The notes beneath the pieces were generated by a model that saw only the letters and a program-made list of their open reading frames with translations, was not told the origin of the DNA and searched no databases. A stretch of 64,000 nt of DNA from Hahella chejuensis KCTC 2396 (GTDB lineage Bacteria; Pseudomonadota; Gammaproteobacteria; Pseudomonadales; Oleiphilaceae): contig NC_007645.1 of the NCBI RefSeq assembly GCF_000012985.1, positions 3,928,581-3,992,580 on the forward strand, read 5' to 3'. A program made the position numbers and the translations under genes. Numbering within the stretch: position 1 is the stretch's first letter; each line of letters begins with the position of its first letter. Positions 43,650-52,905 of the stretch are shown here, one piece after another.

Positions 43650-46034
43650 ATGTATCAGTCCGGTCCCAAGCAGTTTTTTGGAGAGAGCAAGTCGATCATG
43701 GCCAGTCCCGAGCGCAACGCGGAAAAATACGTCATCGCAGTGGTGGGCAACCCCAACTGCGGCAAAACCACCTTATTCAACGCACTGACCGGCTCCAAAC
43801 AGCGGGTGGGCAACTGGCCCGGCGTGACCGTAGAGCGCAAAAGCGGGCGTTTCTCGTTTCAAGGCGTAGACTTTGAGCTGATCGATCTGCCAGGCACTTA
43901 TTCCCTCGACGTCTGTGAAGAAGACGTTTCCCTGGATGAGCAAATCGCCAGAGATTTCGTCGCCGGGCGCGAAGCGGACCTCATCATCAATATCGTCGAC
44001 GCCTCCAACCTGGAGCGCAACCTTTACCTCACTTGCCAGTTGCTGGAAATGAAAACGCCGTTACTGACGGCGCTGAACATGATGGATGTGGCGGAGGAGC
44101 GCGGTCATGCGGTGGCTCACGACAGGCTGGCCAGTCTGTTGGACTGTCCCGTGGTTCCTATTGTGGCGGCATCCGGCGTCGGTCTGCCGCAGTTGAAGGC
44201 GGCGATTCTGGACGCTGCGCGCCGCAAACATGTCTCCAACGCCAACATCGCCTATCCCTCCCCTGTCGCCGAAGCGCTTAATGCCCTGACTCCCATGCTG
44301 GGCGCGCACAGCGAAGGCAAATGCGATCCGCGCTGGCTGGCGACGCGGATGCTGGAAGGCGACGCTTCGGCCTTGAAACTGGCTGACGCGACGCTGCGCG
44401 CCAAAGTGGAGGAACTGCAAGAAAACGTAGTGCAACAGCTGGAGGACGACATCGATATCTGTCTGGCGGACGCCCGCTATGGCTTCGTCAACGAGGTAGC
44501 GAGCGCCAGCGTCAAACGCAACCATGAAGTGCAACGCAGCCTATCCGACAAAATCGACCGCGTAGTCCTGAACCGCATGCTGGGCATTCCCATATTTCTC
44601 GTCGCCATGTACTTGATGTTCATGTTCACCATCAATATCGGCGGCGCCTTCATCGATTTCTTCGACCAATTTACCGGCGCGCTGTTCGTAGACGGATTCG
44701 GCGCGCTGTTAACCTCCCTCGGTGCGCCGCAATGGCTGCGTCTGCTGCTGGCTGACGGCATGGGCGGCGGCGTGCAAGTGGTGGCCACTTTCATTCCGGT
44801 GATCGGCTTTCTGTACCTGTTTCTGTCCGCGCTGGAGGATTCCGGCTACATGGCCCGCGCGGCTTTCGTCATGGATCGCGCCATGCGCGCCATCGGCCTG
44901 CCTGGCAAAGCTTTCGTCCCCTTGATCGTGGGCTTTGGCTGCAATGTGCCGGCGGTGATGGCCACCCGCACAATGGAAAGACAGCGGGACCGCATCATGA
45001 CTATCATCATGGCGCCCTTTATGTCCTGCGGCGCGCGCCTGTCGGTGTACGCTTTGTTCGCCGCCGCGTTTTTCCCTGTCGGCGGCCAGAACGTAGTGTT
45101 CGGGCTCTACATTATTGGCGTCGCCATCGCCGTGCTCACCGGTCTGGTGATGAAAACCACCCTGCTGCAAGGTCAGGCCACGCCCTTCATTATGGAACTG
45201 CCGCCGTATCATATTCCCACGTTGAAAGGCGTTGGCATTCGCACCTGGGAGCGCACCCGCGGCTTCATGTTTCGCGCAGGCAGGGTGATCGTACCAATGG
45301 TGCTGGTGTTGAACGTGCTCAATTCCATAGGTACTGACGGCTCCTACGGCAATGAAAACAGCAATAAATCCCTGCTGAGCGAAATCGGCGGCGTCATCGC
45401 CCCCGCCTTCGGTCCCATGGGGCTCCGCGAGGATAACTGGCCCGCCGCGGTAGGCATTTTCACCGGCGTGTTGGCGAAAGAAGCAGTGGTCGGCGCTTTG
45501 GACTCCCTGTACAGCGACATGGCGCGCCTGGAGGCCGAAGCCGCGGGCGCAGAACCGGAACAGGACCCGGAATTTAATCTGCTGGACAGCGTGGCGGCGT
45601 CCTTCGCCACCATTCCCGCCAACCTCGGCGACGCACTGGGCTCCTGGAGCGATCCATTAGGTCTGGATGTGGAAAGCGCCGCCCAGGAACAAGCCGTGGA
45701 CACGGGCACTTTCGGCGCCATGGCGGCGAAATTCGACGGCGCAGCAGGCGCTTTCGCTTACCTGCTATTCATCCTGTTGTACATGCCCTGCGCCGCCACG
45801 CTGGCCGCCGTCTATCGTGAAACCAACCTGAACTGGACGCTTTTCATCGCAGGCTGGACCACCGGCGTCGCCTACGTTGTCGCTACGGTGTTCTATCAGG
45901 TCGCCACGCTAAGCCGTCAGCCCGCACACGCCCTGTCCGTCATCGCCATTATGCTGGCGACGTTCGTCGCAGTCCTGGCGGCGCTGCGCTACGCCGGCGA
46001 CAGGCAGAGCCCTGCCACGGCGGCGCCCCGATGA
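43650..46034 (+). CDS. feoB: Ferrous iron transport GTPase-permease FeoB
   Basis: 794 aa. The N-terminal G domain has GNPNCGKTTLFN (G1), DLPGTYSLD (G3) and NMMD (G4). The membrane part holds two Gate repeats, with FVPLIVGFGCNVPAVMATRT and the second near LLYMPCAATLAAVYRE. The start may be ATG 43650 or ATG 43698 (MASPERN...); GGAGAG lies upstream of the latter but rather far. Overlaps feoC by four bases (ATGA). Imports Fe2+ across the inner membrane. Confidence 0.95.
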   Translation: MYQSGPKQFFGESKSIMASPERNAEKYVIAVVGNPNCGKTTLFNALTGSKQRVGNWPGVTVERKSGRFSFQGVDFELIDLPGTYSLDVCEEDVSLDEQIARDFVAGREADLIINIVDASNLERNLYLTCQLLEMKTPLLTALNMMDVAEERGHAVAHDRLASLLDCPVVPIVAASGVGLPQLKAAILDAARRKHVSNANIAYPSPVAEALNALTPMLGAHSEGKCDPRWLATRMLEGDASALKLADATLRAKVEELQENVVQQLEDDIDICLADARYGFVNEVASASVKRNHEVQRSLSDKIDRVVLNRMLGIPIFLVAMYLMFMFTINIGGAFIDFFDQFTGALFVDGFGALLTSLGAPQWLRLLLADGMGGGVQVVATFIPVIGFLYLFLSALEDSGYMARAAFVMDRAMRAIGLPGKAFVPLIVGFGCNVPAVMATRTMERQRDRIMTIIMAPFMSCGARLSVYALFAAAFFPVGGQNVVFGLYIIGVAIAVLTGLVMKTTLLQGQATPFIMELPPYHIPTLKGVGIRTWERTRGFMFRAGRVIVPMVLVLNVLNSIGTDGSYGNENSNKSLLSEIGGVIAPAFGPMGLREDNWPAAVGIFTGVLAKEAVVGALDSLYSDMARLEAEAAGAEPEQDPEFNLLDSVAASFATIPANLGDALGSWSDPLGLDVESAAQEQAVDTGTFGAMAAKFDGAAGAFAYLLFILLYMPCAATLAAVYRETNLNWTLFIAGWTTGVAYVVATVFYQVATLSRQPAHALSVIAIMLATFVAVLAALRYAGDRQSPATAAPR

Positions 46035-46267
46035 TCCTGTCAGAAATACGCGCCTACCTGCAAACCCACAAGCGGGCGGCGCTCAAAGACATGGCCTGCC
46101 GTTTCAATACGGAGCCGGATGCATTACGAGGGATGCTTGATAAATGGATCGCCAAAGGCCGGGTGGAAAAGCTGCCGCAGGGTACGCCCTGCAGCGGCTG
46201 CACCCTATGCGATCCGGGAGACATAGAGATTTACGTGTGGAAGGAAGCTATTTGTCTGCCTGATTAA
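46031..46267 (+). CDS. feoC: FeoC-like transcriptional/regulatory protein
   Basis: 78 aa winged-helix protein. LSEIRAYLQTHKRAALKDMA and LRGMLDKWIAKGRVEKL form the wing region, and CSGCTLC holds three cysteines that may bind an iron-sulfur cluster, as known for FeoC. Translationally coupled to feoB. Its TAA stop lies inside a palindrome shared with the stop of the convergent desaturase gene. Confidence 0.9.
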   Translation: MILSEIRAYLQTHKRAALKDMACRFNTEPDALRGMLDKWIAKGRVEKLPQGTPCSGCTLCDPGDIEIYVWKEAICLPD

Positions 46268-46276
46268 TAATCAGGC
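46258..46276. terminator. Palindrome holding both convergent stop codons
   Basis: GCCTGATTA-A-TAATCAGGC is a perfect 9-bp inverted repeat. It contains the TAA of feoC (46265-46267) and the TGA of the desaturase gene (minus strand, 46271-46273). It could act as a two-way transcription stop, but no T run follows on either side. Confidence 0.6.
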
Positions 46277-47437
46277 TAGCGCAAGTTTCCTGTCGCGCTG
46301 CGCCCGGCGCGCCACCATGGCCTCTGTTTTCTGAACGGACGGCGGCGCTGATTGTAGCGCATCAGCCTTGGCGTCTTTTATCGGCAGCGCGTATTTGACG
46401 ATGCGTTTAAGCACCGAGCCGAACTGACGCAGAAAAGGTCCTGTATTGTAGTGTTGCCCGTATTTGTCGCAGATGGCTCTGACCTTGGGGGCGATTTCCG
46501 GGTAACGATGCGCGGGAATATCCGGGAACAGATGATGTTCGATCTGATGACTGAGGTGGCCGCTCAACAGGTAAAACCGACGACCTCCCTCTATATTGCC
46601 GGAGCCGTGCAGCTGCCGCAGATACCACTGCCCCCGACTCTCATTGCGGGTTTCTTCCTCAGTGTAAACCCGCGTGTCAGCCGTGAAGTGACCGCAGGAA
46701 ATAATGGCGTAGGCCCAGACATTGCGGATGACATTGGCCGCCAGATTACCCGCCAGCACCTTGGGCGCGCCGACGCCCGCCAAGGCGGGAAACAACACAT
46801 AATCTTTGCCGAGCTGCCTGCCTGCTTTACGCAAAAAAGGCTTTAACCGACCAACCAATTCCTGTCTGCTCATTTTGCCGGACACCGCACGCTCCAGCTC
46901 CAATCCGAATAAGGCCACGCCCCATTCGAAAGTCAGCGCCTGCACCACATTGTATACCGGTTGCAGCAAGTAAACCGGCCGCCAGGGCTGCTCCGCAGTC
47001 AATCGGGTGATGGTGTAACCGAAATCACGATCTTTGCCGAGGATATTGGTGAACGTGTGATGCTCGTAATTATGGTAATGCCGCCAGGCGTCTCCGGCGC
47101 ATACAATGTCCCACTCATAGCGCTTGGAGTTCAGAGCCGGGTCCTGGGTCCAATCGTACTGACCGTGCATCACATTGTGGCCCACTTCCATATTTTCCAG
47201 AATTTTGGACAAAGACAAACAGGCCACGCCTGCGACCACGCCCAGAGGTGTAAAACTGACGTGCAACAACACTCGGCCGGCTAACTCTGAATACCTGACC
47301 GCGTTTATCACACCCCGAATATGCTCCAGATCCCGCTGCCCCAGATCATCCACCACCTGCTGTCGCAGGTCGTCCAGCTCATTCTGAAAAGATTCCAACT
47401 GTTCCGGCGTTAATGCTCGACTGGAAGGATGGCGCAT
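46271..47437 (-). CDS. Membrane fatty-acid desaturase
   Basis: About 388 aa. Three histidine boxes of the di-iron membrane desaturases: HNVMH, HNYEHH and, near the C-terminus, HQIEHH. Start ATG 47437 has AAGGAG upstream, preferred over readings from 47476. The preceding gene encodes a ferredoxin reductase with its own 2Fe-2S domain, the natural electron donor, so the pair works as a unit that introduces double bonds into membrane lipids. The QxxHH third box fits front-end or acyl-lipid desaturases; the position of action is unknown. Confidence 0.92.
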   Translation of the reverse strand: MRHPSSRALTPEQLESFQNELDDLRQQVVDDLGQRDLEHIRGVINAVRYSELAGRVLLHVSFTPLGVVAGVACLSLSKILENMEVGHNVMHGQYDWTQDPALNSKRYEWDIVCAGDAWRHYHNYEHHTFTNILGKDRDFGYTITRLTAEQPWRPVYLLQPVYNVVQALTFEWGVALFGLELERAVSGKMSRQELVGRLKPFLRKAGRQLGKDYVLFPALAGVGAPKVLAGNLAANVIRNVWAYAIISCGHFTADTRVYTEEETRNESRGQWYLRQLHGSGNIEGGRRFYLLSGHLSHQIEHHLFPDIPAHRYPEIAPKVRAICDKYGQHYNTGPFLRQFGSVLKRIVKYALPIKDAKADALQSAPPSVQKTEAMVARRAQRDRKLALA

Positions 47438-47472
47438 AACAAATCTCCTTGTTTGTTCTGATTCATCAGATA

Positions 47473-48627
47473 TCACACATCAAGAGAGACATCGGTTATG
47501 GGGATGCAAATACACAACTGGATTTCTTCACTTCCGGCGCTGGAGGCTTTTCCTGTCACCAGATTACGCACCACACCCGCTCGTTTTCTGGCTTTGCAGC
47601 TATGGCAAATTCCCATCCGGCAACCAAAGGGCGGGTGCAGCCCGGCGGCTTCAGCCAAATCCAGCAGGCTCTGCCGGCCATCTGCTTCAATGACGCAGGC
47701 GGAGCGTTGAAAGTCCACCTGGCAAGTCGCCGACTGTGACGGCGCAATGAGTCCTGGGTCGAAGACGTCCTGAAAGGCGCCGGTGAAATCTTCGAAGCTA
47801 ATGCGCGCCTCACCCCCCTCTTCCCGCCAATGCCGTCGCACGCGCTGCATCAATCCCTCAGGGCCGCAGACCAGTGTCCGCCGGTCGCGATAGTCCGGAA
47901 CCCAGCGGGAGAGTTGGTCTGGATGAAAGCGTCCTCCCTCTTCCGCCTGGTTGTGACCCGCTGCGGTATAGCAGATATGCACGGTGAGATGCGCACACTG
48001 AGCAGCGGCTTTACGAATTTCCTCCGCAAAGATCAGCTCTTCGCGGCTACGGGCGTAGTAAATCAATACGGTGTTTCGAGGGTGTTCTTCGAGTTGATAC
48101 AGCATGGCGCGCAACGGCGTAATGCCGCTGCCTGCGGCGATCAGCAGCAGAGGCTCTGACAGAGACTGCGGCGCTGTGAACTCTCCCTGAGCCTGACTCA
48201 GCAACAAAACATCCTGCTTGCGCAGATTCCGCAGCAGCCAGGAGGACACGCGCCCATCTTTCTTCTCTTTGACGGTGATGCGAAGCCGCTCCGGCTCACG
48301 CCAATCCGAAGACAAACTGTAGCAACGCTGCTGACGCACACCCTCTATTTCAACAGTGACCGTAACGAACTGACCTGGTCTGAAACCCCGCCACAGACCA
48401 TTGGGTTGCAAGATAAACGACTTGCAGCCGGCGCTCTCATCGACAATATCGACGACCCGCGCCTTGACCTGACGCATGGACCACAAAGGAGACAAATGGG
48501 AGACATAAAACTCAGTCAGCTCGGCGTTCACAACGCGTTTCAGCCAAGCGGGCGTCAAGTCAGATAGAGAGCCCCCAGCAAAGGCGGCGGGAGGGAGGCG
48601 GAGAGTCCATGTCATGGCGGCGTCCAT
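47473..48627 (-). CDS. Ferredoxin reductase with C-terminal 2Fe-2S domain
   Basis: 384 aa, three domains: FAD-binding (RCYSLSS, about 120), NAD(P)H-binding ([15 protein letters not shown] about 165, and CGPEGLM) and a plant-type ferredoxin ([11 protein letters not shown]...LCICIP, about 335-378, with the four cluster cysteines). It passes electrons from NAD(P)H to the desaturase encoded 36 bases downstream. ATGs at 48627 and 48615 are alternative starts; neither has a strong ribosome site. Confidence 0.9.
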   Translation of the reverse strand: MDAAMTWTLRLPPAAFAGGSLSDLTPAWLKRVVNAELTEFYVSHLSPLWSMRQVKARVVDIVDESAGCKSFILQPNGLWRGFRPGQFVTVTVEIEGVRQQRCYSLSSDWREPERLRITVKEKKDGRVSSWLLRNLRKQDVLLLSQAQGEFTAPQSLSEPLLLIAAGSGITPLRAMLYQLEEHPRNTVLIYYARSREELIFAEEIRKAAAQCAHLTVHICYTAAGHNQAEEGGRFHPDQLSRWVPDYRDRRTLVCGPEGLMQRVRRHWREEGGEARISFEDFTGAFQDVFDPGLIAPSQSATCQVDFQRSACVIEADGRQSLLDLAEAAGLHPPFGCRMGICHSCKARKRAGVVRNLVTGKASSAGSEEIQLCICIPITDVSLDV

Positions 48628-48718
48628 TGGGAGGGTGACCTATCTGAGTATACAGACGCCGGAACGATTAAATATACAGTTGTTCACAAATAAGCGTGAG
48701 AATGTGACACGAACCTGA

Positions 48719-49501
48719 TTATGCGTATTGCGCCAACATCTTCACAAAAGCATCCTGTGGCCAGCTCTTTCGGTCCGATACCTGGCCATCGCCAATCTCC
48801 ACCAAGCGAGTGACTCCATCCTGACGACGCGCCAGATCAATAGAGTAGAAAGGCGCGTCAATATATTGCGCTATTTCCCGACACAGGGCTGGCGTCTCGC
48901 CATAAGCTGAATAAGCAACGCCATTCAGGACAAAGTACCTCTGCTCAGATGCCTCGTCATAGTCCTCCACCCGACGCAGCGCAACGCCGCCTTCTATGCC
49001 GCCGCGATGAGCGCGGATCTGACTCACAATCTCAACCACTTCCTCCGGCGAGCGTGCGATAGAACCCTGCCCGGTCGAGTTGGATTTAACGAAGTCTTTT
49101 ACAAAAAAGCTTTCCCAGCCCAAACAGGAGACCTTGTGTAGCAGCTCATCGTCGTCCGAGAAGAATCGGGTTTCCGCCGTAAAGGACCGACAGGCTTCAT
49201 ACCAGCCTGGTAAATGATGACAGCGCAGGTAATTTCCAAAAGACGTTATCGGCCTCCCGCCAGCTTCTTCAATCAATTGAGTCAACTGACGGTAACGCTC
49301 AGGAGCAAGCATCCAGCCCCGATAAAGCACCGGCTCACCCGCCCCTATTGCAGGACGTATACCACTCAGACCGTTGCCCAACGCATCAATATCAACAACA
49401 GAACAACTCACCCCAACCTGACGAAACGCCGTAAATTCTTCCAGGTAGGAGTCATCTGGTTGCTGAGAGTGAAGAGGATGGGAGGGGAAAAGAAGTCTCA
49501 T
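48719..49501 (-). CDS. ATP-grasp domain protein
   Basis: 260 aa. The layout fits an ATP-grasp ligase of the DUF4343 type: an N-terminal part with LYRGWML, a middle FFVKDFVKSN (ATP-binding lysine), and a C-terminal YSIDLARRQDG and LVEIGDGQVSD with the metal-binding acidic residue. Such enzymes join a carboxylate to an amine; the substrate is unknown. No biosynthetic partner is adjacent. Confidence 0.65.
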   Translation of the reverse strand: MRLLFPSHPLHSQQPDDSYLEEFTAFRQVGVSCSVVDIDALGNGLSGIRPAIGAGEPVLYRGWMLAPERYRQLTQLIEEAGGRPITSFGNYLRCHHLPGWYEACRSFTAETRFFSDDDELLHKVSCLGWESFFVKDFVKSNSTGQGSIARSPEEVVEIVSQIRAHRGGIEGGVALRRVEDYDEASEQRYFVLNGVAYSAYGETPALCREIAQYIDAPFYSIDLARRQDGVTRLVEIGDGQVSDRKSWPQDAFVKMLAQYA

Positions 49502-49607
49502 AAGGACTTATCTATTAAGACGGCGAGCAGCCCGGCTTATTGTTTCTTCACCGAGCTGCCGCAACTAAAGTTTTTTCACTTAAAAAGAAAGGCGTATGCT
49601 TCCCAAA

Positions 49608-50186
49608 TCAGGAGTTTTCGCCCTCACGCAGCTTCAGCAGCTTGTCGTGAATAACCGCCAGCTCTGGCTTGTGCTCCAGAATTTCTTCCGTGGTCAGGCC
49701 GTGCAATTCGTGGGGGAAAACCAACCATTGGTCCGTCTCATGTACGAAGTAGTCAGGCACTTTGTCGGTTTTGTTGTTGGACGGCTTAAAGTATGGCGTC
49801 GCAATCTTGATGTCTGGCGTATTCTTACGGCAGGCCGCTTTCAGATCCGTCACCACCTGCTGTACGCTCAGGCCGGTGTCGTAAACATCATCCACGATCA
49901 GAACAGAGTCTTCCGCATTGACGCGCTTTACCATGTAGTTCAAACCGTGAACGGTAACATGGCGGCTTCTTTCGCCGATGCCAGTGTAGGAAGAGGTGCG
50001 AATAGCGATGTGGTCGGACTCCACGCCCAGAAAATCAAGCAGCTCCTGCACCGCGATGCCGACCGGAGCGCCGCCGCGCCACACGCCGACAATATAGTTA
50101 GGTCGATAGCCGCTCTCGTAAATTTTCAGGCCCAGTTTGAAGGAATCGTCTAATAGCTGTTGAGCGCTGATGAAAGTCTTTTCCAC
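49608..50186 (-). CDS. Purine phosphoribosyltransferase
   Basis: 192 aa type I phosphoribosyltransferase. The PRPP-binding motif is VLIVDDVYDTGLS (about 97-109), with IVGVWRGGAPVG earlier (PPi loop). It resembles the hypoxanthine/xanthine PRTases of COG2236, which salvage purine bases. ATG 50186 has no strong ribosome site in view. Stands alone between unrelated genes. Confidence 0.85.
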   Translation of the reverse strand: MEKTFISAQQLLDDSFKLGLKIYESGYRPNYIVGVWRGGAPVGIAVQELLDFLGVESDHIAIRTSSYTGIGERSRHVTVHGLNYMVKRVNAEDSVLIVDDVYDTGLSVQQVVTDLKAACRKNTPDIKIATPYFKPSNNKTDKVPDYFVHETDQWLVFPHELHGLTTEEILEHKPELAVIHDKLLKLREGENS

Positions 50187-50371
50187 AAATTAACTCCCGA
50201 ATAAGCCGGTGGAAGCCCGGCGAACCATCTGAGGAAGACGCTATGCCGGAAAAAAGGTTGCATAAAATACAGGAAATTTCGGAGAACTCAACATAATAAA
50301 TCCTGTTTTCGGGAAAATGCCAGGGTTTGAGCGACGTTCACGCAAGTCGCGCCGCCTTCCCGTTATCGACC

Positions 50372-50659
50372 CTAATCACACTGGGACGCTGGCGGCGAAA
50401 TAGCTCTGGCTTCAAGTTCTATTTTATCGCCAGACTGCATATCAAGGGCCAAATAATAGTCACCACTTGTAAGCAACCTGGGACCTTCCACCGCATTAAC
50501 CGAGACACTGCCGCCCCACGCCTCTCTTCTTGGAACGACAAGGTTCGCAAGCCCATCCGCCACGATGAAAACATCCTCCGAGCGACTATTTTTCAACGTA
50601 ATCGTAGCAGCTCCCTTTTGCCAATCGACCGCCAACGCTACCAGCGTCCAATCATGCAT
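50372..50659 (-). CDS. Hypothetical protein
   Basis: 95 aa, mainly beta-like alternation (GAATITLKNSRSEDVFIV, YYLALDMQSGDKIELEAR). No signal peptide or known domain. The downstream-facing neighbour at 50703 encodes a small membrane protein in the same direction and could be in one operon. Confidence 0.5.
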   Translation of the reverse strand: MHDWTLVALAVDWQKGAATITLKNSRSEDVFIVADGLANLVVPRREAWGGSVSVNAVEGPRLLTSGDYYLALDMQSGDKIELEARAISPPASQCD

Positions 50660-50702
50660 AAACTTTTCGCCTTCGGTGGTATATTCAAATCAATTTCGCT
50701 CA

Positions 50703-51056
50703 TTAACTGCTTTCAAGTTTTCTTCTACTGAGCCATCCATGAAACGACAACACAAACATTGAAAAGCTGAGCGCCACCAACAGCCTTTCAGCAAGCCCCT
50801 CATAGATATTAAAAAAAACAAATATAAGGAAGATCGTTGCAGCTTGGATTTTGTCTGCTTTAGATGTCTTTGAATACACCCTTACAAGACTAACCCCATA
50901 AGCTAGCCTGACCATCACCAGATAAATTAGTGTTAGTGCGCTCCAGGTAACTGCATGCCTGATCTTCTCAAAACTGATCATCGAGAGAAGAAAGTATCCT
51001 GCTATGACAAGCAGAAATACTAACGCTTCCTTTAAATTCACTCTTTCACTTTTCAT
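50703..51056 (-). CDS. Small membrane protein
   Basis: 117 aa with three to four hydrophobic segments (ALVFLLVIAGYFLLSM, ALTLIYLVMVRLAYG, ATIFLIFVFFNIYE, LLVALSFSMFVLS) and a basic C-terminus. No known family. ATG 51056 is used; a GTG just before it is also in frame. Lies in the AT-rich 50.3-52.7 kb patch. Confidence 0.5.
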   Translation of the reverse strand: MKSERVNLKEALVFLLVIAGYFLLSMISFEKIRHAVTWSALTLIYLVMVRLAYGVSLVRVYSKTSKADKIQAATIFLIFVFFNIYEGLAERLLVALSFSMFVLSFHGWLSRRKLESS

Positions 51057-51219
51057 CACAAAACTTCAAAAACATCAGTCTCACCATCAGTTAGAGAAAA
51101 TATCAATAAGGAAAATCAACAGACAGTAACCATATATGATTCATCTCACCACAGAATTGACAAGAAAACTTCCTTTTGGATACGCACTCATCGTATGTCC
51201 TCAAAAAAATCATTCACCA

Positions 51220-51489
51220 TTAGCTTTCGCTATCTATAAAAATAAAGTCACTAATTTCCTTAATCTTATAAAAGTGTTTTTCTTGAATTTCTGTAGCTGT
51301 AAAAAGTAGAGGAGATATAATCCAAGACGCTAAAATCAACCTCTTCTCGCCCCCACTCGTAACGAGCAACGCTTCCACTCGCTCTTTAAAAATCCCTGCA
51401 TTATTAACGGAGATTACACCAAAATCCTTTACAACACTTTCTTTCTTTAATTTAAATAATCGCAGCCGAATTCTTTTCACGATACTCAT
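51220..51489 (-). CDS. Small hypothetical protein
   Basis: 89 aa, basic N-terminus (KRIRLRLFKLKK) and an IYs-rich end. TAAGGAG lies 8 bases before ATG 51489, which supports translation. No recognised domain. AT-rich like its surroundings. Confidence 0.5.
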   Translation of the reverse strand: MSIVKRIRLRLFKLKKESVVKDFGVISVNNAGIFKERVEALLVTSGGEKRLILASWIISPLLFTATEIQEKHFYKIKEISDFIFIDSES

Positions 51490-51584
51490 CACTTCTACTC
51501 CTTACATAATTCCGATACAGACAAACATCTCCGTACAGTTGCGTAAAACCGAACATCCGTATGAATCTCAACTTTCGCTCTTTA

Positions 51585-51803
51585 TTATTCATACCAAAAT
51601 AGAGGAGCATCTCCAGCATATGATAAATTAACACAGTAATCTGTATCTGCACCTTGTAGGTTATACCTCTTACCTGAAAGCCACTTTACGAGATTAACAT
51701 ATATTTCCTTACCTATCTCGTTATGAGGTAAATGCACCCATGCCAAAAGCCTGTAGCAAATTTTAATGTCAACAACATCAAACAGTAGGCAACGCCCAAG
51801 AAT
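51585..51803 (-). pseudogene. 5'-truncated gene remnant
   Basis: The minus strand frame is open for 72 codons and reads protein-like: DIKICYRLLAWVHLPHNE, IYVNLVKWLSGKRYNLQG, then LSYAGDAPLFWYE before the stop. It has no ATG; a preceding in-frame stop is at 51804-51806. It looks like the C-terminal end of a longer protein that lost its front. Family not recognised. Confidence 0.4.
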
Positions 51804-51858
51804 TTAACATTCAACATATAGATAGATATAAAAGCTCATAAAACGCCAGTTTAAACCT

Positions 51859-52692
51859 TTATTTCGAGCCATTAATATTTATCTTAATTTCTGGAAACTC
51901 ACCAAACTTCTCGTTCATCTCTTCCTTAGCTTCAACCCAATGACCTTCACTGTTCTTCAGTGATATTTTCGCTATCTTAGCCTTTTTCTCTTCTAGCAGT
52001 GTATCCAATTCAATTGCAACCAGTCTCACGTACTTCACTTCTTCCGGTGAGTCTTTCATTATCAGTTCCTTAACCACTGCTATCGCCTCAGCGCCGACTA
52101 TATCGCGATCATCTACAAAGTTCAGCGTTGTCCTATAAATAACATGTACTAATTCCGGCCTTGTTTTATCCCGATATATATTGTCAATATAAACAGGTCT
52201 CCCGCTTTCCAATATATCAACCATGCCGCCATTCTGGACGCCAAACAGTCTGGCGAAGACACGCCTCGCTTCGTCTATGTTCTCAGGGCTAATCGCTGGC
52301 CCCAAAGCGACTCTGTATGGCTTTACTTCGCCAGATAACCTCCCCTCTTCCACGTACATTCCAGCCTTGCCCAAGATGCTTGAATCACATTCAAAGTAAT
52401 ACCTGGAGGTCTCTGAGAGACTATCGACAATATTGTCAGACTCTAGAATGAGATAAATATACTCTGAGTTTTCTGTAGGCCTGCAATTAGAGACACCTCC
52501 CCAGCTCTGAAGAAGCGTTTTAATATCCCAGCTCATCCGTAACTTTTTCTTTGCTTTATCTTTCGGTCTGTAATGCATCAACTGAACCGCCTCGGTCTCT
52601 GGAGCAGTTTGAAGCGCGCGCACAAATTCGGTTACGTCAGCCTTCGCCGTCGTGCAAATCATCATTAGAAAAATACAGGCAAATTTTTTCAT
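51859..52692 (-). CDS. Secreted hypothetical protein
   Basis: 277 aa. Clear Sec signal peptide (MKKFACIFLMMICTTAKA, cleavage after AKA), so periplasmic or secreted. The mature part is polar, Lys/Glu-rich toward the C-terminus, with two cysteines (NCRP, FECD) that could pair. No known domain. No linkage to the chemosensory operon downstream is evident. Confidence 0.65.
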   Translation of the reverse strand: MKKFACIFLMMICTTAKADVTEFVRALQTAPETEAVQLMHYRPKDKAKKKLRMSWDIKTLLQSWGGVSNCRPTENSEYIYLILESDNIVDSLSETSRYYFECDSSILGKAGMYVEEGRLSGEVKPYRVALGPAISPENIDEARRVFARLFGVQNGGMVDILESGRPVYIDNIYRDKTRPELVHVIYRTTLNFVDDRDIVGAEAIAVVKELIMKDSPEEVKYVRLVAIELDTLLEEKKAKIAKISLKNSEGHWVEAKEEMNEKFGEFPEIKININGSK

Positions 52693-52905
52693 TTCGTAGT
52701 TCTATATACAGGTTAAGGAGTGAGCATCAGGCGCGTTCAGTATTGCAGTGCAACGGGCGTTGTCTGCGGCGGATGTTAGTTCAGTTTCGGGCTTAGGCCA
52801 AGCATCGAAACTGAACTGGTTTTATAGTTAGCGTACAACAGCCGCGGAATGTCACCGCTCTTGAAGTATAATTCACTTATTACACTCCATGTTTTCGCCT
52901 ATATC

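Noticed and set aside
51452-51652. 66-codon minus-strand frame
   Set aside because: Overlaps both the gene remnant at 51585-51803 and the better supported small gene starting at 51489, and lacks a ribosome site at its first start.
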